From assembly GCA_964647905.1 (NCBI GenBank), contig CAZYJR010000013.1, positions 1-64,000 of the forward strand: DNA of 64,000 nt, written 5' to 3'. How positions within the stretch are numbered: position 1 is the stretch's first letter; each line of letters begins with the position of its first letter. Under the pieces are notes generated by a model, which was given only the letters and a program-made list of their open reading frames with translations, was not told the DNA's origin and searched no databases. Below, one piece after another: positions 58,333 to 64,000 of the stretch. This DNA comes from CAZYJR01 sp964647905. Its GTDB lineage: Bacteria > Desulfobacterota > DSM-4660 > Desulfatiglandales > HGW-15. A program made the position numbers and the translations under genes.

Positions 58333-58788
58333 ATGAGTGTGGGTGATTCTCTTTCATACACGGTGAGCACCGAGGTCTCCGTGCCGGCCCGTGAAGCCTT
58401 CGATTACTTGTCGGACCCGCTTCAGATAGGCCGCTGGGCCCTGGGTTGCCTCGATACCCGGCCAACCGAGAAGACAGGCCTTTTCAAGGGGACATCCATC
58501 TTCGACGGATCCGAGGCGTGGGTTCGAGTGGAGACCGACCCCAAGAGGCTTCTGATCGACTACCACGTGGGGGACAGTGAAACCCAACTCCCTCGCATCT
58601 CGACCCGGATAATGCCGGGGGGGCTTTGCAACCGGGATCGCGGCCGTTGCATCGTGACCATGACGGCCTGGCGGCCCGGGGATATGGACGATCCGCGTTG
58701 GCTGCGTTTGTGCGCCACGCATGAGACGGAGATATTCATTATCAGAGAGCACTTGGAGCACAGTGGAAAAGGCCTTTTCTCGAAGTAG
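58333..58788 (+). CDS. SRPBCC-fold (START/Bet v1-like) protein
   Basis: 151 residues from the ATG at 58333, 17 bases after dctM; in-frame starts inside dctM are not credible. 'YTVSTEVSVPAREAFDYLSD' and 'IGRWALG' are the typical opening of polyketide-cyclase/CoxG-like SRPBCC proteins, which form a hydrophobic ligand cavity. The C-terminal helix holds 'ETEIFIIREHLEHSGKGLF'. It may bind or process the compound imported by the TRAP system; no catalytic residues can be assigned. Confidence 0.75.
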   Translation: MSVGDSLSYTVSTEVSVPAREAFDYLSDPLQIGRWALGCLDTRPTEKTGLFKGTSIFDGSEAWVRVETDPKRLLIDYHVGDSETQLPRISTRIMPGGLCNRDRGRCIVTMTAWRPGDMDDPRWLRLCATHETEIFIIREHLEHSGKGLFSK

Positions 58789-58866
58789 CAAAGACCCGTT
58801 GATGTGCATGCCCGAGGAACAGTACCATGGCTTTGCCATGCCGAAGGAATTTGAGGAGGACGGAGG

Positions 58867-59145
58867 ATGTATAGTCTCAAGGTGACCGTGGAGCGCATCG
58901 AGGGTTACTGCAACCAGCCCATGCTGGTCGGCGACGGCTTCGTGGTGGAAGGCGGCCGCATCAGGATCCCCGAAGGGAAGCATGTATGCATGTACGCGCT
59001 CCAGAGCATGATGCCTATCTTCCCTTTGCTTCAACGATCGGGTGGAGGAGAGAAGGGGGACTGGACCAACAAGGTGGATCAGTTCTGTTGCCCCGACCCC
59101 AGGGGCAAGGTACACTACCGGATAGAGAGGATGGAGAAGACATGA
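58867..59145 (+). CDS. Small TIGR04076-like protein
   Basis: 92 residues. It ends in 'CCPDPRGKVHYRIERMEK', as in the small TIGR04076 family often found next to oxidoreductases, with the preceding 'GKHVCMYALQSMMPIFPLL'. Four Cys residues are spaced in a way that could bind metal. Function unknown. GGAGGACGGAGG precedes the ATG, and the stop overlaps the ferredoxin start by 4 bases. Confidence 0.7.
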   Translation: MYSLKVTVERIEGYCNQPMLVGDGFVVEGGRIRIPEGKHVCMYALQSMMPIFPLLQRSGGGEKGDWTNKVDQFCCPDPRGKVHYRIERMEKT

Positions 59146-59669
59146 TCGTGGTCCATGCAGAAAAGTGCTCCGGATGCCGGCGCTGCGAGGTCAACTGCTC
59201 ATTCTTCCATTCAGGTTGCGTGGGGCGAAGCCGGGCGCGGGTCAAGGTGGTCAAGATCGAGGACTTGGGCCTCGACTACCCGGTGGTATGCCCCCAGTGC
59301 AAGGAGCGTTACTGCACCCGATGCCCCGAGTCCGCGCTGGAGATCGGGCCGTTGGGGCAGATAGTGGCATCGCCCACTCTGTGCACGGCCTGCGGCACCT
59401 GCCAGACACTTTGCCCTATAGGCGCCATCGAGCTCTACGAGGACATCCCTTACGTGTGCGACCTTTGCGGAGGCGATCCCAGGTGCGTGGCGCAGTGCAA
59501 CATGGGGGCCGTTGAGTATCGACCCGGGGAAGGAGGCTCCTTGAGCCTCAAGGAATACAAGGCGGGGGCCAAGGGTATGAGCGCGGAGGAAAAGCGGGTG
59601 CGCTTCGTACTCGACCGGGCCGGGGATCTCTTGGATTCATGGAAACACTCTTCCGAAGCGGGAGGATGA
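59142..59669 (+). CDS. 4Fe-4S ferredoxin-type electron carrier (AOR partner)
   Basis: 175 residues from the ATG at 59142. Four cysteine groups suit several [4Fe-4S] clusters: 'CSGCRRCEVNCSFFHSGC', 'CPQCKERYCTRCPESAL', 'CTACGTCQTLCPIGAI' and 'CDLCGGDPRCVAQCNMGAV'. The layout matches HycB/AorB-type polyferredoxins that exchange electrons with tungsten aldehyde oxidoreductases. It sits 3 bases before the AOR gene. Confidence 0.9.
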   Translation: MIVVHAEKCSGCRRCEVNCSFFHSGCVGRSRARVKVVKIEDLGLDYPVVCPQCKERYCTRCPESALEIGPLGQIVASPTLCTACGTCQTLCPIGAIELYEDIPYVCDLCGGDPRCVAQCNMGAVEYRPGEGGSLSLKEYKAGAKGMSAEEKRVRFVLDRAGDLLDSWKHSSEAGG

Positions 59670-59672
59670 GAC

Positions 59673-61484
59673 ATGCTCCATGGTTACGGAGGACATATAC
59701 TGCGCGTTGACCTGGGACGGGGATCGGCGGTAAGGGAAAAGAGCGATCCTGATTACTTGAAAAAAGCCATAGGCGGGAGAGGTCTAAACTCCTGGCGTCT
59801 TCACGACGAGCTCCGGAGGGATGCGGATCCCCTGTCCCCCGAGAATATGCTCCTCATAGGCGTAGGTCCGCTGACAGGCTCCCTCTTGAGTTCGTCCGCC
59901 TACATGACCATATCCGGCAAGTCACCCTTGACCGGCATACTGGGAGACTCGGCTGCGGGCGGGTTTTTCGGTCCTGAGCTCAAGCAGGCGGGCTACGATC
60001 AGATCGTTATAAGGGGCAGATCCGAGAGGCCTTGTTACCTGGCTATAGCGGACGACCGGGTGGAGATCCGGGATGCTTCACACTTGTGGGGAAAGGACAT
60101 CTGGCAGGCAACGGCCGCCATACGTAAGGAGCTCGGCGACAACGCCTTTCAGGTGGCGGCGATCGGGCCGGCGGGGGAGAACCTGGTGAAGTTCGCCACC
60201 GTGGCCTGCAACAACTCCCGAATGTGCGGCCGAACCGGCATGGGCTGCCTGTTCGGGTCCAAGAACCTCAAGGCGGTGGCGGTGCGCGGCACCAGGCCGG
60301 TTTCCCTGGACCGCCCCCTGAGCTTCCTCGAGCTCTGCCGAACCATGGACCGCCGCATACTGGAGCACCCCGAGTGGCAAAAGCGCCACGACATGGGCTC
60401 CACCCTTTTGATGAAGGCCTTGAACGGGATCGGTATCCTGCCCACCGACCACTTCCAAAAGGGCGTCTGTGACTACGTGGACAAGATCAGCGGGGAGACA
60501 CTGGCCGAGCGGTACAAGGTAAAGAACAAGAGCTGCTTCAACTGCAATATACACTGCTCGCGCCACTACGCGACACCTGAGGCCGCCGGTGAGGGCCCCG
60601 AGTTCGAGACCCTGTGCAGCTACTCCTCCAGGATCGGGGTGGACGATCTCGAGTTCACCCTGCGCATGACCTCATTCCTGAACCGCATGGGACTGGACTC
60701 CCTCAGCAGCGGAGAGACCATAGGCTGGGCCATGGAGTGCTTCCAGCGAGGGCTTTTGGGCCCTGATGACGTGGACGGCCTGGACTTCACCTGGGGCAAC
60801 AAAGAAACCGTGGAGAAGCTCCTGGGCATGATCATCCGCCGCGAAGGCATCGGGGACGCGTTTGCCGAGGGGACCAGGTCCCTGGCCCGGAGGTTCGGGA
60901 AGGGTACCGAGCGGTATGCCTTCCACGTGAAGGGTCTGGACATGATCTGCGGCGACCCGAGGGGCATAAAGGCCTTCGGGCTCACGTACGCCATCGCCTC
61001 CAGGGGTGGTGATCACCTGAGGGCCGAGCCTTTCTTCGAGCTTACCGAGCGCTACGACGAGGCCGAGAAGAGGTGGGGAATAAGGGAGATCGCAGACCGC
61101 TTGTCAAACAAGGGGAAGGCCGTGCTGGTGGAGCACACCGAACGCCAGGCGCTGCTGACCGACTGTCTCACCATGTGCAAGAATATCGGGCTCTCCATGG
61201 ACGTAATGGACTTCGAGCTGGCCTCAGGACTCCTTACCGCGGGCACCGGCCTGGGCTTCTCACCGGATCGACTGGACAAGAGCCTGCGGGGAATAATAGA
61301 CGCTGAAAGACGCATGAATATAGACTTCGGGATCGATGCCTCCATGGACACGCTCCCCCGTCGCTTCACGCACGAACCTCTCGAGGAAGGCCCATCCAAG
61401 GGCCAGGTGGTACCGGTGGGAGAAATGGTCCGGGACTATTACAGGCTACGGGGATGGGACGAGCAGGGTCGCCCTCGCTCTTAG
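59673..61484 (+). CDS. Aldehyde:ferredoxin oxidoreductase family protein (tungsten/molybdenum)
   Basis: 603 residues. The N-domain shows 'GYGGHILRVDLGRGSAV' and 'IGGRGLNSWRLHDEL', and 'ISGKSPLTGILGDSAAGGFF' is a pterin-contact loop. The cluster ligands are 'CFNCNIHC' (CxxCxxxC, near residue 290) and the later 'LTDCLTMCKNIG'. The enzyme converts aldehydes and carboxylates, or related compounds, with ferredoxin. In this operon it probably acts on the organic acid taken up by the TRAP transporter. Confidence 0.9.
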   Translation: MLHGYGGHILRVDLGRGSAVREKSDPDYLKKAIGGRGLNSWRLHDELRRDADPLSPENMLLIGVGPLTGSLLSSSAYMTISGKSPLTGILGDSAAGGFFGPELKQAGYDQIVIRGRSERPCYLAIADDRVEIRDASHLWGKDIWQATAAIRKELGDNAFQVAAIGPAGENLVKFATVACNNSRMCGRTGMGCLFGSKNLKAVAVRGTRPVSLDRPLSFLELCRTMDRRILEHPEWQKRHDMGSTLLMKALNGIGILPTDHFQKGVCDYVDKISGETLAERYKVKNKSCFNCNIHCSRHYATPEAAGEGPEFETLCSYSSRIGVDDLEFTLRMTSFLNRMGLDSLSSGETIGWAMECFQRGLLGPDDVDGLDFTWGNKETVEKLLGMIIRREGIGDAFAEGTRSLARRFGKGTERYAFHVKGLDMICGDPRGIKAFGLTYAIASRGGDHLRAEPFFELTERYDEAEKRWGIREIADRLSNKGKAVLVEHTERQALLTDCLTMCKNIGLSMDVMDFELASGLLTAGTGLGFSPDRLDKSLRGIIDAERRMNIDFGIDASMDTLPRRFTHEPLEEGPSKGQVVPVGEMVRDYYRLRGWDEQGRPRS

Positions 61485-61547
61485 CCGCCAACCGAAGCTA
61501 TGCGTCCCATCGGATCAGTCCTATTGTGCAGCAACTCGGGTTTCAGC

Positions 61548-61580
61548 CGGAGAGCCCCGGAAGGTGCCGGGAGGTCTCCG
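61548..61580 (+). other. Stem-loop upstream of the branched-chain transport genes
   Basis: CGGAGA and CCCCGG pair with CCGGG and TCTCCG to give an imperfect hairpin between AOR and the next binding-protein gene. It has no T-run. It may mark partial termination of the AOR operon. Confidence 0.4.
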
Positions 61581-61617
61581 TTGTAGAATCGCTAACCCTT
61601 ACCAAGGAGGAAAGGTC

Positions 61618-62778
61618 ATGAAGAAGTCGATTGTTCTGGTCTGTTTGGTCGTAATGGCCCTGCTCGCCGCACCCGGTGCGGGGGCTGCGGGGGATGTCTC
61701 CAAGGGCATCCGGGTGGGAAATGCAGGGGCCTTTACCGGGGACGCGGCGGCCCCGTGCATGGAGATATTCAACTCCGCTCAGATAGCAGTAGACGAGTGG
61801 AACGAAAGGGGTGGGATCAGGGGAACCAAGATCGAGCACATAATGGGAGACGATGCCATGGATCCGGCCCAAGGGGTGAACGTGGCGCACAAGTTCGTCT
61901 CCGATGATCTGATGTACGGCGTGATCGGCCCGCCCATGAGCCATATCGCACAGGCGACCCTCAAGATTTACGGGAATGCGAACCTGGCCTGCATCACCAC
62001 GGCGGCATCCAAGCCCGAACTGACCGAGCAGGGATACAGGCACTTCTTCCGGGTGAACGCGAGGAACGATGCGCACGGCCCCAACTGCGCCCTTTTCTTG
62101 ACGAAGGAACTAGGGGCTCGGAGGGTGGCCGTCCTCAACGAGAAAGTCGCGTACTGCGAGAACCTGGCCGCGCAGACCATCAAGGCCCTCAAGGAGCTCG
62201 GCGTAACCGACATCCTGCAGGACACCATAGTGGGCGGGGTGAAGGACTACTCGGCCGTCCTGACCAAGGTCAAGTCATTCAAGCCGGACGTGCTGTTCTT
62301 CGTGGCCACGGCCGCGCCCGATCATGCCATCGCGGCCCGCCAGGTCAAGGAATTGGGCATCGACACCATATACTTCGGCACCGAAGGGGCCAGGGATAAG
62401 AAGGACTTCGTGGCAGCGGCCGAGGGCGCCGCCGAGGGCGCATATGTATATCATTTCTCTCCTGACATATATGCCATTCCCGAGGCCGAGGGCTACATCA
62501 AGAAGTACGAAGAGGAGTACGGCGGTATAAGCGGCTTCGGCCCTCCCGCCTATGAGGCCATGAACATCATGCTCACGGCCATGGACCGGGCGGCGGCCGA
62601 CGGCGAGATCACCCGGGAGGAAGTGGTGGATGAACTCCACAAGATAGAGAACTACGAGGGCATCCTCGGGTTCCCCATAACCTTCAATGAAAAGGGAGAC
62701 CTCGAGGGCGGGGCCACGTACTTCTTCAAGGTGGTCGGCGAGGACTTCGAGCAGGTCGCGGTCATGAGCGGCGAGTAG
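61618..62778 (+). CDS. Branched-chain amino acid-type ABC substrate-binding protein (LivK-like)
   Basis: 386 residues from the ATG at 61618 (AAGGAGGAAAGG upstream); longer frames start inside the AOR gene. The signal peptide ('SIVLVCLVVMALLAAPGAGA') precedes the Peripla_BP_6 fold, with 'FTGDAAAPCMEIFNSAQIAV', 'GVIGPPMSHIAQATLKIYGN', 'FRVNARNDAHGPNCALFLTK' and 'FKPDVLFFVATAAPDHAIAA'. Substrates in this family extend to aromatic acids, amides and urea, so leucine is not assured. Confidence 0.88.
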   Translation: MKKSIVLVCLVVMALLAAPGAGAAGDVSKGIRVGNAGAFTGDAAAPCMEIFNSAQIAVDEWNERGGIRGTKIEHIMGDDAMDPAQGVNVAHKFVSDDLMYGVIGPPMSHIAQATLKIYGNANLACITTAASKPELTEQGYRHFFRVNARNDAHGPNCALFLTKELGARRVAVLNEKVAYCENLAAQTIKALKELGVTDILQDTIVGGVKDYSAVLTKVKSFKPDVLFFVATAAPDHAIAARQVKELGIDTIYFGTEGARDKKDFVAAAEGAAEGAYVYHFSPDIYAIPEAEGYIKKYEEEYGGISGFGPPAYEAMNIMLTAMDRAAADGEITREEVVDELHKIENYEGILGFPITFNEKGDLEGGATYFFKVVGEDFEQVAVMSGE

Positions 62779-62784
62779 GGAGCC

Positions 62785-63717
62785 ATGGTCCCATACCTGG
62801 AGCAGCTGCCCCAGCAGCTGGTCAACGGGCTCACCCTGGGCGGGGTGTACGCGCTCATAGCCATAGGCTATACCATGGTCTACGGCATCCTGTTCATGCT
62901 CAACTTCGCCCACGGCGAGATATACATGATCGGCGGCTTTGCCGGCTGGTGGGTGCTCCACCTGCTGAGCTCGGGGAACCGCCTGGCGTTTAACGCCGTC
63001 CTGGTGATCGCCCTCATGATCATCGGGGCCATGGCCGTCTCCGGGCTGGTGGGCGTCCTGAGCGAGCGCTTCGCCTACCGCCCGCTGCGGCAGGCCCCGA
63101 GGATGAACCTCCTGCTCAGCGCACTCGGGGTCTCGATATTTCTCCAGAACCTGGTCCTCAATTTCCAGGGTGCCAAGCCTCGCTTCTTTCACGTATCCGC
63201 ACTGATCCCGCCGGGCCTGCGGGTCATGGAGGCGGGCGGCGTGGTGTTCTCCTTCATGCGGGGGCTGGTGATCGGGGTCTGCTTCCTGCTGATGGGGGCG
63301 CTCACTTACATGGTCAAGAAGACCAAGGTGGGCAAGGCCATGCGGGCGACCTCGCAGGACCTGGAGGCCGCCACCTTCATGGGCGTGGACACGGACAGGA
63401 TAATAGTGGTGGTCTTCCTGATAGGTTCGGCCCTGGGGGGGGCCGCCGGCACCCTGGTAGGCCTCCTCTTCACCCAGGTGGACTACTACGTGGGGTTCCA
63501 GGCGGGGATAAAGGGTTTCACCGCCGCCGTTCTGGGCGGAATCGGCAATATAACCGGGGCCATGCTGGGGGGGATCATCCTGGGTCTATTGGAGTCTGTG
63601 GCCACCACCTTTTTCCCGTCCGCCTACAAGGACGTGGTGGCCTTCAGCGTCTTGATAATAGTGCTCATCTTTCGGCCCTCCGGACTGATGGGGGAGAAGA
63701 TCAGAGAGAAAGTCTGA
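62785..63717 (+). CDS. Branched-chain amino acid-type ABC permease (LivH-like)
   Basis: 310 residues, about eight helices. 'QQLVNGLTLGGVYALIAIGY' and 'MVYGILFMLNFAHGEIYMIG' are the usual LivH opening, and 'VGKAMRATSQDLEAATFMGV' is the ATPase-contact loop. The ATG lies 6 bases after the livK-like stop, and the stop shares a base with the next gene's ATG. Confidence 0.9.
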   Translation: MVPYLEQLPQQLVNGLTLGGVYALIAIGYTMVYGILFMLNFAHGEIYMIGGFAGWWVLHLLSSGNRLAFNAVLVIALMIIGAMAVSGLVGVLSERFAYRPLRQAPRMNLLLSALGVSIFLQNLVLNFQGAKPRFFHVSALIPPGLRVMEAGGVVFSFMRGLVIGVCFLLMGALTYMVKKTKVGKAMRATSQDLEAATFMGVDTDRIIVVVFLIGSALGGAAGTLVGLLFTQVDYYVGFQAGIKGFTAAVLGGIGNITGAMLGGIILGLLESVATTFFPSAYKDVVAFSVLIIVLIFRPSGLMGEKIREKV

Positions 63718-64000
63718 TGGCCGGCGTATTAGCGGGGTGGGGGGCCAAGCGCAGCGAGAGGCTCGTCTTGTATGCCGTAGCGGCCGTCCTGCTGGCCGCC
63801 CTCCCCCACCTGATGCCCAACACTTACTGGCTGCGCATCTTCGGCATGACAGGCATCTATGTCATGCTGGCCCTCGGACTGAACGTGGTGGCCGGATTCA
63901 CCGGTCTGCTGGACCTATCCTACGTGGCCTTTTTCGGAATCGGCGGATACACCTTTGCACTGGTCTCCTCCAACCAATTCGACATTCACCTGCCCTTTCT
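63717..64000 (+). CDS. Branched-chain amino acid-type ABC permease (LivM-like), partial
   Basis: The first 94 residues are visible and the gene runs off the window. 'YWLRIFGMTGIYVMLALGLN' and 'VVAGFTGLLDLSYVAFFGIG' are the LivM signature. The ATG overlaps the livH-like stop (A of TGA/ATG). ATPase genes are expected just beyond the window. Confidence 0.88.
   Translation, partial: MAGVLAGWGAKRSERLVLYAVAAVLLAALPHLMPNTYWLRIFGMTGIYVMLALGLNVVAGFTGLLDLSYVAFFGIGGYTFALVSSNQFDIHLPF

Noticed and set aside
58159..58333. Extension of the SRPBCC protein into dctM
   Set aside because: This would overlap dctM in another frame by more than 150 bases; the ATG at 58333 begins directly before the fold.

Overview
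The window is GC-rich, densely coded DNA, probably from an uncultured anaerobic member of the Desulfobacterota (a delta-proteobacterium in the old sense). The placement is inferred from gene content: an aldehyde:ferredoxin oxidoreductase with its own ferredoxin, 2-hydroxyacyl-CoA dehydratase components with a BadF-type activator, several radical SAM enzymes, TRAP and branched-chain amino acid transporters, a DsrE-type sulfur protein, a putative sulfate exporter and an archaeal-type thiazole synthase. No rRNA, tRNA, CRISPR array or intact transposase was seen. One run of 100 N (6113-6212) sits in a repeated gene and looks like a scaffold gap.

Layout. 1-5110 (+): RpiR regulator, a glutamine-synthetase-like enzyme and a polar amino acid ABC transporter. 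5135-9133 (-): a repetitive coiled-coil OmpA-like protein, a ketopantoate-reductase-like enzyme and a Thi4 thiazole synthase under a TPP riboswitch. 9197-15547 (-): a CNNM/CBS membrane protein, a decayed radical SAM gene and a cobalamin-riboswitch operon joining a BtuFCD-like importer to ExbB-ExbD-TonB. 15602-18628: a 2-hydroxyacid dehydrogenase, a two-gene nucleotidyltransferase module, a catalase remnant and a cupin. 18696-26593: an unusual accessory locus with an SDR-radical SAM fusion, two paralogous GNAT-fold proteins, three paralogous proteins of unknown function, a Ca2+/Na+ antiporter-like protein and a TraB/GumN protein. 26746-30766: putative sulfate exporter, DsrE2-like protein, solitary HisF-like protein and a methyltransferase.

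30717-39843 (-): a sigma-54 activator upstream of an opine-dehydrogenase-like enzyme and a complete peptide/opine-type ABC transporter, whose binding protein appears circularly permuted. 40001-47858 (-): SNF2 helicase with SWIM fingers, pRiA4b-ORF3-like protein, VapBC pair, and an SbcD-like nuclease with a truncated SbcC/YhaN-like ATPase. 47905-52564 (-): radical SAM enzyme, dehydratase activator and two dehydratase components in one tight operon. 52749-54422: orphan receiver protein, a 180-bp MITE-like element and a putative HExxH protein. 55176-61484: XRE-cupin regulator divergent from a TRAP transporter that leads into SRPBCC, TIGR04076-like, ferredoxin and AOR genes. 61618-64000 (+): branched-chain amino acid ABC genes, the last cut by the window end.

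The window is rich in gene remnants: a B12-type radical SAM gene, a catalase, an antitoxin/PIN pair, a sigma-54 activator and the YhaN-like ATPase are all broken. The most unusual intact features are the permuted binding protein, the SDR-radical SAM fusion with its paralog-rich neighbourhood, and a glutamine-synthetase-like protein lacking both residues that normally handle ammonium.
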